A stretch of DNA of 64,000 nucleotides. Origin: Gillisia limnaea DSM 15749. GTDB lineage: Bacteria > Bacteroidota > Bacteroidia > Flavobacteriales > Flavobacteriaceae. The DNA is taken from assembly GCF_000243235.1 (NCBI RefSeq), contig NZ_JH594606.1, positions 2,476,572 through 2,540,571 of the forward strand. The letters are read 5' to 3'. The position numbers were made by a program, and so were the translations under genes. Under the pieces are notes generated by a model. It made no database searches, was not told the DNA's origin, and saw nothing but the letters and a program-made list of their open reading frames with translations. Positions within the stretch are counted from its first letter, which is position 1; every line of letters starts with the position of its first letter. Of this stretch, positions 33,187 to 42,828 are shown piece after piece.

Positions 33187-35838
33187 ATGGAAATCAGGGA
33201 AATCAATGCGCTTCGGGGGCCAAATTATTGGTCTATAAAAAGGCATAAACTAATTGTGATGGTCCTGGATTTGAAAGAAATGGAAAATCGACCTTCAAAT
33301 AAAATCGATGGTTTTACTGCAAGCTTGGAAACTATGTTTCCTAATATGTACGAACATCGTTGTTCTGTAGGAATTCCAGGCGGATTTTTCCAAAGGGTGG
33401 AAGAAGGAACGTGGATGGGGCATATTATTGAACATATTGCGCTTGAAATACAAACCCTGGCTGGAATGGATGTTGGTTTTGGAAGGACCCGGGGTTATGG
33501 CGAAAAGGGGGTGTACAATGTGGTATTTGCTTATATGGAAGAAGCCGTTGGTATCTATGCCGCCAGTGCAGCGGTACGTATATGTGAAGCTTTGGTGAAA
33601 GGCGAGGAATATGACCTTGCAAAGGATATCCAATCTATGCGGGTGCTAAGGGAAGAAGTGAGACTGGGGCCGAGTACAAGCTCTATTGTAGAAGAAGCTG
33701 CTGCCAGGGGAATTCCCTGGATAAGATTAAATAAAAATTCGCTTTGCCAGCTGGGTTATGGTGCCCATCAAAAAAGAATACAGGCTACAGTGACCAGCGA
33801 TACCAGCAACATAGCTGTAGAAATAGCAGGGGATAAAGAGGATACAAAATTTTTACTGGAACAGGCAGGGATTCCTGTTCCCAGGGGAAAAATTATTCGC
33901 TCTGAGGAAAATTTGGCTAAGGCAGTAGCATACGTTGGTTTTCCTTTGGTAACCAAACCCATTGACGGGAACCATGGTAGGGGGATCACCGTAAACATTG
34001 GAAATTACGAAGATGCCCTCACAGGATTTAGAGCTGCTAAAATAGTTTCCAATTCTGTGATCATTGAAAAATGTATCACAGGAGATGATTACAGGATCCT
34101 GGTCATTAACAATATAATGGTTGCCGCGGCGAAGCGTACCCCGGCTCATGTCATTGGGGATGGAAAACAAACTATCCAACAACTTATTGAGGAGGTAAAC
34201 CGCGATCCAAGGCGTGGATATGGCCATGAAAATGTATTGACGCAAATCACTATTAATGACCTTACAAAAAGTATAATTTCCTCAAAAGGCTATAGCCTTG
34301 AGAAGGTTTTACAGGAAGGAGAACGTTTGATCCTGAAAGATACTGCTAACCTAAGTACAGGAGGAACGGCAGAAGATTTTACCGATAGGGTACACCCTGC
34401 CAATATTTTTATGGCAGAACGTATTTCCAAGATCATTGACCTGGATATTTGCGGCATTGATATTATGACAACAGATATAAGCTCCCCAGTTTCTGAAACA
34501 GGAGGGGCGGTAATTGAAGTGAACGCGGGCCCCGGATTTAGAATGCACCTGGCGCCTACCAGCGGGCTACCCCGAAATGTGGCTGCCCCGGTGATCGATA
34601 AACTTTTCCCTCACAATTCTAACGGCAAGATCCCTATTATTGCAATAACGGGAACAAACGGAAAAACCACCACCACGAGACTTATTGCTCATTTCGCTAA
34701 ATTAAAAGGCTATAAAGTAGGCTATACCACCAGTGACGGGATCTATATTCAAAACCGCATGTTGTTGAAGGGAGATTGCACAGGACCATCAAGTGCAGAG
34801 TTTGTACTAAAGGATCCCACCGTGAATTTTGCCGTACTGGAATGTGCGCGGGGAGGATTGCTTAGAGCTGGCCTCGGATTCCATAACTGCGATATTGGTA
34901 TTGTGACCAACGTTGCAGCAGATCATTTGGGATTAAATGGAATTCATACTATTGATCAACTTGCAAAGGTGAAAGGAATAATACCAGAGAGTGTGCTCCC
35001 GGGTGGATATTCGATTCTTAATGCAGATGACGATTTGGTATACGAGATGCGAAGAACTGTAGTTTCCAACGTCGCCTTGTTTTCCATGGATGAGGATAAT
35101 TCGCGAATCAAAGCCCAGCATAAAGATGGAGGCCTGAGTGCCGTTTATGAAAATGGGTATATCACCATATGTAAAGGAGAATGGAAACTGCGGGTAATCA
35201 AGGCCGTCAATGTTCCCCTTACCTTTGGAGGGAGGGCTGCTTTTATGATACAAAATGTGCTTCCTGCTGTACTTACAGCGTACATAAGAGGTTTTACAAT
35301 AGATGAAATAAAAGTAGGATTGGAATCTTTTATCCCTTCTCCTTCTCAAACCCCCGGAAGATTGAATTTATTTCAGTTCAGGGATTTCCAGGTCCTATTG
35401 GATTACGCACATAATCCCGCAGGGATGCGTGCTTTGCAAAAATTCATAGAAAATATTGACGCGACCAAAAAAATTGGGATCATTGCCGGGGTGGGGGACC
35501 GCCGGGAAGAAGACACTAATGAAATAGGAAGCATCGCTGCTGAAATGTTTGATGAGATCATTATAAGGCAGGATAAGAACCTGCGCGGAAGAACGGAAAC
35601 AGAGCTCATTGAAATGCTCAACAACGGAATCAAAATGAAGGATCCTACCAAGAAAACCACCATCATTCCTAACGAAAAGGAAGCAGCAACCTTCGCCATA
35701 AAAAACGCCGTTAAAGGTTCCCTGATCGTTTTTTGCAGTGATGTGGTTACGGAAGCACTGGACCTGGTACAAAAACTCAAGGAAGAGGAGTCTAATATGT
35801 TGTATGGGTTTACCGTAGATGATATTCCCAACAGGTAG
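33187..35838 (+). CDS. cphA: cyanophycin synthetase, copy 1
   Basis: 883 residues, full length. N-terminal domain: ALRGPNYWSIKRHKLIVMVLD, ALEIQTLAGMDVGFGR, GPSTSSIVEEAAARGIPWIR. The ATP-grasp part (about 210-480) adds Asp: FPLVTKPIDGNHGRGITVNI, IEVNAGPGFRMHL. The Mur-ligase part (from about 485) adds Arg: IIAITGTNGKTTTTRLIAH, ECARGGLLRAGLGF, LLDYAHNPAGM, GVGDRREED. Both active modules look intact. It builds the Asp backbone and attaches Arg, storing nitrogen. It is divergent from cphB; no operator was recognised in the 110-base gap beyond the cphB promoter. Confidence 0.95.
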   Translation: MEIREINALRGPNYWSIKRHKLIVMVLDLKEMENRPSNKIDGFTASLETMFPNMYEHRCSVGIPGGFFQRVEEGTWMGHIIEHIALEIQTLAGMDVGFGRTRGYGEKGVYNVVFAYMEEAVGIYAASAAVRICEALVKGEEYDLAKDIQSMRVLREEVRLGPSTSSIVEEAAARGIPWIRLNKNSLCQLGYGAHQKRIQATVTSDTSNIAVEIAGDKEDTKFLLEQAGIPVPRGKIIRSEENLAKAVAYVGFPLVTKPIDGNHGRGITVNIGNYEDALTGFRAAKIVSNSVIIEKCITGDDYRILVINNIMVAAAKRTPAHVIGDGKQTIQQLIEEVNRDPRRGYGHENVLTQITINDLTKSIISSKGYSLEKVLQEGERLILKDTANLSTGGTAEDFTDRVHPANIFMAERISKIIDLDICGIDIMTTDISSPVSETGGAVIEVNAGPGFRMHLAPTSGLPRNVAAPVIDKLFPHNSNGKIPIIAITGTNGKTTTTRLIAHFAKLKGYKVGYTTSDGIYIQNRMLLKGDCTGPSSAEFVLKDPTVNFAVLECARGGLLRAGLGFHNCDIGIVTNVAADHLGLNGIHTIDQLAKVKGIIPESVLPGGYSILNADDDLVYEMRRTVVSNVALFSMDEDNSRIKAQHKDGGLSAVYENGYITICKGEWKLRVIKAVNVPLTFGGRAAFMIQNVLPAVLTAYIRGFTIDEIKVGLESFIPSPSQTPGRLNLFQFRDFQVLLDYAHNPAGMRALQKFIENIDATKKIGIIAGVGDRREEDTNEIGSIAAEMFDEIIIRQDKNLRGRTETELIEMLNNGIKMKDPTKKTTIIPNEKEAATFAIKNAVKGSLIVFCSDVVTEALDLVQKLKEEESNMLYGFTVDDIPNR

Positions 35839-36273
35839 GTAGGCAATGAGTCAAACTTTTTTAAGGTATTAAATATTTATAAGCAAGGCCGTAAATTGAA
35901 CTCCAATGGGATTTCTTTTGCGGTCTTTCTTTTATGGGTTATTTAACCAATAAAATGTCCCTTGAAATGCATTGCGGTAAAAATCTTTTAAAGCTCCTTA
36001 TACTTAATTTCTTCAGTGCTATCCTCTAAATTTAATCACAATCTTAAAGCAAGATCACCAAATAGTAATATTCATAAAAAGGTTTGGTCTTTGAGTGTGG
36101 TTTTTTAAATTTTAATGTTTTATTAATACGATTTTTTGCCACTAAAGCAGGTTCCCGGTATTCATAAAATATATCTAAAATTGGAGGTAAATCCTCTTAC
36201 TTTCTATTTTCATTCTTAAATTAAGGCTTTTAAGTTTTTCGGAGGCTAAAGTCGCTTATACGAGATAATTATC
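35839..36273. other. gene-free interval between the two cyanophycin synthetase genes
   Basis: 435 AT-rich bases; no open frame of family character, no TGA-N6-TCA dyad with the recurring geometry. It presumably holds the promoter of the second synthetase. Confidence 0.45.
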
Positions 36274-38937
36274 ATGAAAATATTGAAAATAAACATCATG
36301 CGGGGACCAAATTACTGGTCCGTAACCCGGCATAAATTAATAGTGATGATCCTGGATCTAGGGGAGATGGAAGAGAGTTCTTCTGTTGAGCTTCTGGGGT
36401 TTAACGATCGATTGGATGCTTTACTTCCCAATTTAAAGAATTACCCGGGTTCCAAGGATAAAAAAGGAAATTTTCTCAGTAAGGTGGAAAAGGGTTTGAG
36501 CATGGGGAAGATCATAGAACACATGGCCCTGGAAATACAGACCCAGGCAGGAATGGATGTTAGCTTTGGGAGAGTAGAAAGTTATGGAGAAGAAGGGGTA
36601 TATAATCTAGTCTTTGCATATATGGAAGAGGCAGTGGGTAAATATGCAGCCCGCGCAGCCGTGAGAATATGTCATTCCCTAATAGTCGGGGAGAGCTATG
36701 ATCTTGCCAAGGACATTCGGGAAATGCGAGAGCTCAGGCAAGAAGTGAGACTGGGGCCAAGCACAAGTTCAATCATAGAAGAAGCAGTTTCACGCGGTAT
36801 TCCCTGGATTAGACTTAACAAATATTCGTTATGCCAGTTGGGGTATGGCGAAAATCAAAAGCGAATCCAGGCTACCATTACCAGTGAAACCAGCAATCTG
36901 GCTGTAGAAATTGCCTGTAATAAAGAAGACACAAAAAATTTGCTGGAAAGAGCGGAGATGCCTGTTCCCAAAGGGGAGATATTAAGCAAGAAATCCAATC
37001 TTAGAGAAATAGTTGAATACCTGGGCTTCCCCCTGGTTACCAAACCCCTGGATGGAAATCACGGGAAAGGAATTACTATTAACATCACAAACTGGGAACA
37101 GGCTTTGAAGGGGTTTAAAGCAGCTAAAGAATTCTCCCGTTTGGTAATCGTGGAAAAACAAATAACCGGTGAAGATTACAGGTTGTTGGTCATTAACAAC
37201 AAGCTGGTAGCTGCGGCAAAAAGAACGCCGGCCCACGTCATAGGAGATGGCAAGCAAAGTATAAGAGATCTTATTGAGGAGGTAAATAAGGATCCAGGAA
37301 GGGGTTATGGTCATGAAAAAAATTTAACCCAAATAACAGTAAATGATCTTACTAAAAGCATCATTTTGGCGGAAGGTTATACCTTAGATTCTGTTTTGAA
37401 AGAAAATGAAAAGCTGGTTCTCAAAGACACCGCCAATTTAAGCACCGGCGGTACGTCTGAAGATGTGACCGATATAGTGCATCCTTCCAATAAATTCATG
37501 GCAGAAAGGATCTCCAGGATCATTGGCCTGGATATTTGCGGGATAGATGTAATGACCGCAGATATAAGTAATTCACTTTCAGAAACGGGCGGTGCTGTTA
37601 TAGAGGTGAATGCCGGTCCGGGTTTCAGGATGCATCTGTCGCCTACTGCGGGATTGCCCCGTAATGTAGCCGCTCATGTTATCGATAAATTATTTCCTTC
37701 CGGCAGCAATGGGTCGATACCCATTGTAGCAGTAACCGGAACCAACGGGAAAACCACGACTACAAGGTTGATAGCCCATATTGCCAAGCAGCAGGGGTAT
37801 AAAGTGGGATATACTACCAGTGATGGAGTATATATTCAAAACCGGTTGTTGATGGAAGGAGACTGTACGGGCCCTGTGAGTACAGCATTTGTATTAAAGG
37901 ATCCCACGGTGAATTTTGCGGTGCTGGAATGTGCCAGGGGAGGATTATTGCGTTCAGGCTTAGGTTTTGGGCAATGCGATACCGGCATTGTTACCAATGT
38001 ATCTGAAGATCACCTGGGACTTAAGGGTATTCACACTCTTGAACAACTGGCAAAGGTAAAAGGCATAATTCCCGAAAGCGTGAAGCAGGACGGATTTGCA
38101 ATTCTCAATGCCGATGATGATCTTGTATACGAAATGCGCAAAAACGTGGTAAGCAAGGTCGCCCTTTTCTCCATGGATGAAAATAATCCACGCATCAAAG
38201 AAATGCAGGAAGAGGGAGGTCTAACGGCAGTATATGAAAATGGCTATATCACTATATGTAAAGGAGCCTGGAAACTTAGGGTGGTAAAAGCTGTCAAAGT
38301 GCCTTTAACCTTTGGTGGAAAAGCCGGCTTTATGATACAAAATATACTTCCTGCAGTACTTACAGCATATATACATCATATGGATCTGGAGGATATCAAA
38401 GCTGCTTTGGAAACTTTTACACCATCGCCAGGACAAACGCCCGGAAGAATGAATTTGTTTCAGTTCAAAGATTTTCAGTTATTGATGGATTATGCCCATA
38501 ATCCTTCAGGAATGAAGGCGCTTAAGGCATTTACAGATAAAGTAGATGCTTCAGTAAAAGTGGGGATTATCACGGGAGTAGGAGATAGGAAGAAGGAGGA
38601 TACGGTAGAAATTGGAAGAATTTCGGCAGAAATGTTTGACGAGATCATCATAAGACAGGATGAGCATTTGCGGGGGAGAACAGTAGAAGAGATCATAGGT
38701 TTTCTTGAAGAAGGAATCTATAGCCACGATCCTCAAAAGAAAGTTACTATTATTAAAGATGAAAAAGAGGCTGTGACCTATGCTGTTCAAAATGCAGAAA
38801 GAGGTGCTCTTATTGTAATATGCACAGAAATGATCATTGTTGTAACCGAATTGATACAGGAACTTCAGGTAGATGGATCAGATAAACAATGGGATGTAGA
38901 GGGAAAAGGGATTTCTGAAGCTTCTGTGAATGAATAG
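36274..38937 (+). CDS. cphA2: cyanophycin synthetase, copy 2
   Basis: 887 residues, closely similar to copy 1 throughout: MRGPNYWSVTRHKLIVMILD, GPSTSSIIEEAVSRGIPWIR, FPLVTKPLDGNHGKGITINI, IVAVTGTNGKTTTTRLIAH, ECARGGLLRSGLGF, LMDYAHNPSGM, GVGDRKKEDTVE. The ATP-grasp and Mur-ligase motifs are intact, so it is not an obvious decayed copy. It differs mainly in the N-terminal 55-75 region and the C-terminal tail. It may work with copy 1, differ in primer or side-chain preference, or act on beta-Asp-Arg dipeptides like CphA2 enzymes. Here the symbol marks only a second paralogue. Confidence 0.92.
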   Translation: MKILKINIMRGPNYWSVTRHKLIVMILDLGEMEESSSVELLGFNDRLDALLPNLKNYPGSKDKKGNFLSKVEKGLSMGKIIEHMALEIQTQAGMDVSFGRVESYGEEGVYNLVFAYMEEAVGKYAARAAVRICHSLIVGESYDLAKDIREMRELRQEVRLGPSTSSIIEEAVSRGIPWIRLNKYSLCQLGYGENQKRIQATITSETSNLAVEIACNKEDTKNLLERAEMPVPKGEILSKKSNLREIVEYLGFPLVTKPLDGNHGKGITINITNWEQALKGFKAAKEFSRLVIVEKQITGEDYRLLVINNKLVAAAKRTPAHVIGDGKQSIRDLIEEVNKDPGRGYGHEKNLTQITVNDLTKSIILAEGYTLDSVLKENEKLVLKDTANLSTGGTSEDVTDIVHPSNKFMAERISRIIGLDICGIDVMTADISNSLSETGGAVIEVNAGPGFRMHLSPTAGLPRNVAAHVIDKLFPSGSNGSIPIVAVTGTNGKTTTTRLIAHIAKQQGYKVGYTTSDGVYIQNRLLMEGDCTGPVSTAFVLKDPTVNFAVLECARGGLLRSGLGFGQCDTGIVTNVSEDHLGLKGIHTLEQLAKVKGIIPESVKQDGFAILNADDDLVYEMRKNVVSKVALFSMDENNPRIKEMQEEGGLTAVYENGYITICKGAWKLRVVKAVKVPLTFGGKAGFMIQNILPAVLTAYIHHMDLEDIKAALETFTPSPGQTPGRMNLFQFKDFQLLMDYAHNPSGMKALKAFTDKVDASVKVGIITGVGDRKKEDTVEIGRISAEMFDEIIIRQDEHLRGRTVEEIIGFLEEGIYSHDPQKKVTIIKDEKEAVTYAVQNAERGALIVICTEMIIVVTELIQELQVDGSDKQWDVEGKGISEASVNE

Positions 38938-39180
38938 GAAAAAGGTTTTTACGGCAGGCATCAACTTTGGCTTAAACCAGATGTTTGAATAGTTCTTCCA
39001 TCACTATTGACGGTTTCAGACATTGCAATGAAGGAACCTGGAATTGAAAAATCACGTTTTAAAAACTTTGTTTCTGTTGAAAAAGGAGTCTAAACAACAG
39101 TACCCAAAATCACCAAATTAGCGTTAGGGAATTAATAGAGATTATGCCGTTGAATATTTACAAGTTATTTTTCTGGTAAT

Positions 39181-40155
39181 TTAAAAATAAAATGCACTGG
39201 GAATATTTTCGTTTTTACCTTCCTGGTACTTCACATAGCTGAACCCCTTCTGAATACAATAGGAACCTACTTCCCCTTTCTTGTTCATAGCGATAAAGGC
39301 AGCCTGGAAATCTTTATAATTGGGATTGGTATTGATGATCCTGTTAATCGCGTTTTCGCAAGCTTCTTGAGGCGATTTGCCCTGGCGCATCAATTCTACG
39401 ATCAAAAAACTTCCAACACTTTTCATGATGGCTTCCCCCATTCCTGTAGCTACTGCACCTCCAATTTCGTTATCGAGAAATAGACCGGACCCAATTATGG
39501 GAGAATCCCCAACCCTGCCGTTCATTTTATAGGATAATCCCGAACTGGTACAGGCTCCAGCAATATCTCCATTTTTGTCTATGCACAACATCCCAATGGT
39601 ATCGTGATTTTCTATATTGATGAGGGGTTTATATTCCTTGGTTTTTAACCATTCCCTGTAGGCGGCGTTTGACTCCTCAGTCAATAAATTTTCCGTTGAA
39701 AAACCCATTTCCCTGGCAAATTGGTCGGCACCTTCGCCGGCCAGCATTACGTGAGGGGTTTCTTCCATAACTTTTCGTGCTACAGAAACTGCGTGGGTAT
39801 TATTTTTTAAATAAACTACAGAACCTGCATTCCCATTTGGAGCCATGATACAGGCATCTAAAGTCACATTTCCTTCCCTGTCTGGAGCACCACCTTTACC
39901 TACCGTGGTATTTTTAAGATTGGCTTCTTCTATCATCACTCCCTGTTCCACCGCATCCAGGGCAGTTGCCCCACGATCCAGTAATTCACCGGCTTTTTGA
40001 GAGGCGTTTGGGAAATTCCAGGTGGCTATAGTAAGCGGAAATTTATCTTGCATATTTTCCAGATTATTTAAAGGATTAAAACCTAAAGCTCTGGGTATTG
40101 CAGTTATTCCAAGGCCGGTGATACCGGTGTTCCTTATAAATACGCGTCTTTTCAT
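39181..40155 (-). CDS. glycosylasparaginase/isoaspartyl-peptidase family, exported
   Basis: 324 residues. MKRRVFIRNTGITGLGITAI resembles a Tat or Sec signal (twin Arg at residues 3-4). The enzyme core has GKGGAPDREGNVTLDA, HDTIGMLCIDKNGDIAGACT with the probable nucleophile Thr186, GRVGDSPIIGSG, and ATGMGEAIMKSVG. H-D-T-I-G-M is the signature of N4-(beta-N-acetylglucosaminyl)-L-asparaginases. Its neighbours suggest it may also handle beta-aspartyl peptides, but an exported location fits glyco-asparagine or external cyanophycin peptides better. The precise substrate is open. Confidence 0.82.
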   Translation of the reverse strand: MKRRVFIRNTGITGLGITAIPRALGFNPLNNLENMQDKFPLTIATWNFPNASQKAGELLDRGATALDAVEQGVMIEEANLKNTTVGKGGAPDREGNVTLDACIMAPNGNAGSVVYLKNNTHAVSVARKVMEETPHVMLAGEGADQFAREMGFSTENLLTEESNAAYREWLKTKEYKPLINIENHDTIGMLCIDKNGDIAGACTSSGLSYKMNGRVGDSPIIGSGLFLDNEIGGAVATGMGEAIMKSVGSFLIVELMRQGKSPQEACENAINRIINTNPNYKDFQAAFIAMNKKGEVGSYCIQKGFSYVKYQEGKNENIPSAFYF

Positions 40156-40188
40156 CTTGTAAAAGTTACCCAGCCTATTCGGTTTGAT

Positions 40189-40845
40189 GTGATAAATGTA
40201 CTGTGTTTGATTGGTTTTTTTAAATCTGAACCAACTTTTTCAGAAGCTAATTTAATGAAGGAAGAAGCTATTGATGAGCTCCTGAATTCCACAAAAGAAT
40301 ATTTTGGAAAAATAGATGTTTTAATCAACAATGCCGGGATACAGTATGTATCGCCCATTGAGGATTTTCCATTTGAAAAATGGAACCAGATTTTAGCGGT
40401 GAATCTAACATCCGTTTTTTTGGCCTCAAAGGGGGTATGGAAAGGAATGAAAGAGAATAAATTTGGAAGGATAATCAATATATCTTCGGTCCATGGCTTG
40501 CGTGCTTCCGAATATAAATCGGCTTATGTATCTGCAAAACACGGTGTTATAGGTTTAACAAAAGTCCTGGCCCTGGAAGGTGCGGGGCGTAATATTACCT
40601 GTAATGCAATTTGCCCCGGTTATGTGAAAACACCGTTGGTAGAGGGGCAAATTAAAGATCAGGCAAAAGCTCATAATCTTTCAGAAAGTGAAGTAGTGCA
40701 AAAAATAATGCTCAAAAAGCAAGCGGTCAAAGAATTTATTTCGGCAGATAAAATCGCAGAATTAGCTTTATTTCTTGCAAACGAAAACGCATCTGCCATT
40801 ACAGGATCATCCTTTACACTGGATGGGGCTTGGACCGCACAATAG
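40189..40845 (+). pseudogene. 3-hydroxybutyrate dehydrogenase-like SDR, N-terminus missing
   Basis: From about residue 15 of this frame the sequence follows BdhA-type short-chain dehydrogenases: FSEANLMK, KIDVLINNAGIQYVSPIEDF, the catalytic Ser (NISSVHG) and YVSAKHG (Tyr-x3-Lys), AICPGYVKTPLVEGQI, LKKQAVKEFI, LDGAWTAQ at the end. The first about 45 residues with the NAD-binding G-x3-G-x-G are absent; the sequence upstream abuts the divergent asparaginase gene. Without that loop it cannot bind cofactor, so it is probably a deletion pseudogene. The Ser/Tyr/Lys residues remain. Confidence 0.75.
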
Positions 40846-40967
40846 GTAGAAAGTAAGGGCAAGTTCTAAGATGGGATTTTCTTATAGCTGAATCGATTTT
40901 ATTTAACCTGAGGTGCATGCATTGGCACAGCATTGGGAGTATCTTTACAAAAAAAATAGAATTGCTA

Positions 40968-42194
40968 ATGCGTTGGATCTTTTTTGTTGCTATTTATCTG
41001 TTTTTTAATATTTATGCTTATCAGGCTTTAAGGACTATTACAAAGAGTAACTGGATCACGGTAGGGTATATTCTATTGTCCCTGGGGATCCTGGGATATT
41101 TTCTTTACCAGTGGACCCAGCCCAATCCCCAGGGAGGGTTTAACGGAGGGCGGGGATATTCTCTGGGGTTTGTACTTGCCTTTATGGCGGCCAATTTAAT
41201 TACTGCAATTTTTATGTTGGGTGAAGATGTAGTACGACTAATATTTGCAGCTTATGAAAAGTTGACGGCTCCATCAACTTCTTTCAGCCTTCCTTCCAGA
41301 AGAACGTTTTTGAGTCAGATAGCGCTTGGGATTGCAGCCATTCCATTTGCTTCCTTGCTCTATGGAATGTATCAGGGGAAATACAATTACAAGGTTTTAA
41401 AATACACCTTGTTTTTTGAAGATCTTCCTTCTTCATTTGACGGATATCGAATTACCCAGATAAGTGATATCCATAGTGGAAGTTTTGACAATCAAAAGAA
41501 AATAGAATATGCAATAAATCTCATCAACGAGCAGGAAAGCGATTCGGTGCTTTTTACCGGAGACCTTGTTAACAATCTTGCCACAGAAATGGATCCGTGG
41601 ACTTCTACTTTTTCTAAGATTAAATCTAAGGATGGGGTGTACTCCATTTTAGGAAACCACGATTACGGAGATTATGTAGCATGGGAGAATGATAAGGCAA
41701 AACATGCCAATTTGGAAGACCTCAAAAATATACATTCTAAGATGGGTTGGGATCTTTTGTTGAATGAGCATAGGTTCATTGAGAAAAACGGGGAGCGCAT
41801 CGCTTTTGTGGGAGTTGAAAACTGGGGTTCCGGAGGATTCAAGAAGAAAGGTGACCTCAATAAAGCCGGAAATGGATTAAAACCGGAAGACTTTAAAGTG
41901 TTGCTAAGTCATGATCCTTCCTACTGGCAGGAAAAGATCAAAAATGATCCAAATAATTATCAGCTTACTTTAAGTGGTCATACCCACGGAATGCAGTTTG
42001 GTATTGAGATCCCGGGTTGGTTTAAATGGAGTCCCGTGCAGTACAGGTATGAGAATTGGGCGGGGATCTATGAGGAATTTGGAAGGTATATCAACGTAAA
42101 TCGCGGGTTTGGGTACCTGGCTTATCCGGGACGGGTTGGAATATGGCCTGAAATAAGTGTGATCGAACTAAAGCGCGGATCCAGGCCTTCGTAA
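40968..42194 (+). CDS. membrane-anchored metallophosphoesterase
   Basis: 408 residues. Three to four N-terminal helices (about 1-90) precede a calcineurin-like domain with all five metal motifs: QISDIHSG, LFTGDLVNN, ILGNHDYGDY, LLSHDPSYW, and LSGHTHGMQFG. It belongs to the YkuE/YaeI-like group, some of which act on lipid-linked phosphates; the active site should face the periplasm. ATG 40968 is preferred because a -7 like TATCTTTA at about 40938-40945 would lie between it and the earlier in-frame ATG 40917. Confidence 0.82.
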   Translation: MRWIFFVAIYLFFNIYAYQALRTITKSNWITVGYILLSLGILGYFLYQWTQPNPQGGFNGGRGYSLGFVLAFMAANLITAIFMLGEDVVRLIFAAYEKLTAPSTSFSLPSRRTFLSQIALGIAAIPFASLLYGMYQGKYNYKVLKYTLFFEDLPSSFDGYRITQISDIHSGSFDNQKKIEYAINLINEQESDSVLFTGDLVNNLATEMDPWTSTFSKIKSKDGVYSILGNHDYGDYVAWENDKAKHANLEDLKNIHSKMGWDLLLNEHRFIEKNGERIAFVGVENWGSGGFKKKGDLNKAGNGLKPEDFKVLLSHDPSYWQEKIKNDPNNYQLTLSGHTHGMQFGIEIPGWFKWSPVQYRYENWAGIYEEFGRYINVNRGFGYLAYPGRVGIWPEISVIELKRGSRPS

Positions 42195-42531
42195 TATTAG
42201 GTTGGTGTGAGAAGGAAAGGTTGAATGTGCTTGCTTTCAAAATTCTTCTCAAGGATAAAAAATATGCTGTTACTATTTCTAATTTTTCCCCGATTAATTT
42301 TAGAAATTTCAATAGAATTTATTCTTAGATGGTATTTGATATTGTTGAAGCATCCAAACCTGTGAAGAACAGGAGTACAGCATTCCAGTACATTCCCGTT
42401 TTTTCTTTAAATTATTCAAAGATCGGTCCTTAGTTAAAACCCCTAAGCATGCATAATTGAAAGAAATTGCTATATTTGATTTTTAAAAGCATTCTTGGTT
42501 ATAAAATCTAATTAAAATCAGTGTTTAGCTT
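42195..42531. other. gene-free interval with promoter of the thioredoxin-like gene
   Basis: 337 bases with no supported gene. TATATTTG at 42471-42478 is an exact -7 element, giving a leader of about 45 bases before ATG 42532. No TGA-N6-TCA dyad was found. Confidence 0.55.
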
Positions 42532-42828
42532 ATGTCAAAATTTGGTGAATTAATAGATTTAAAAATTCCGGTGTTGTTGGATTTTTATACCGAATGGAAT
42601 GCTGCTTCCACCTCCATGCACCCGGTGCTTAGGGATGTGGCAGCAGCGCTTGGAGACAAGGCCAAAATCATAAAGATAGATGTAGATAAAAATACGCAAT
42701 TAGCCGAAGCGCTTCGCGTGAAAGGCTTACCTACTTTAATGATCTACAAAGATGGAGAGATGAAGTGGAGACAGAGTGGAGAACAGGATGCCAATACCTT
42801 AATTGGAATTTTGAAGGAATACGTTTAA
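42532..42828 (+). CDS. thioredoxin-fold protein lacking the active-site cysteines
   Basis: 98 residues, with the complete thioredoxin pattern apart from the redox site: VLLDFYTEW, then N23-A-A-S26 where Cys-Gly-Pro-Cys is expected, KIIKIDVDKNTQLAEAL, the cis-Pro loop KGLPTLMIYKDGE, and WRQSGEQDANTLIG. The true thioredoxin at 51511-51810 is a clear paralogue, with CGPC at the same place. It cannot act as a dithiol oxidoreductase, so a binding or chaperone role is likely. The stop overlaps that of the convergent deacetylase gene by four bases. Confidence 0.82.
   Translation: MSKFGELIDLKIPVLLDFYTEWNAASTSMHPVLRDVAAALGDKAKIIKIDVDKNTQLAEALRVKGLPTLMIYKDGEMKWRQSGEQDANTLIGILKEYV

Noticed and set aside
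35839-36273. TGA-N6-TCA operator for the second cyanophycin synthetase
   Set aside because: No dyad at the recurring distance of about 62 bases from the start; apparent TGA triplets had no matching TCA.
40917-40967. Earlier ATG of the metallophosphoesterase
   Set aside because: A probable -7 element lies between this ATG and the one at 40968, and the extra residues are not membrane-like.
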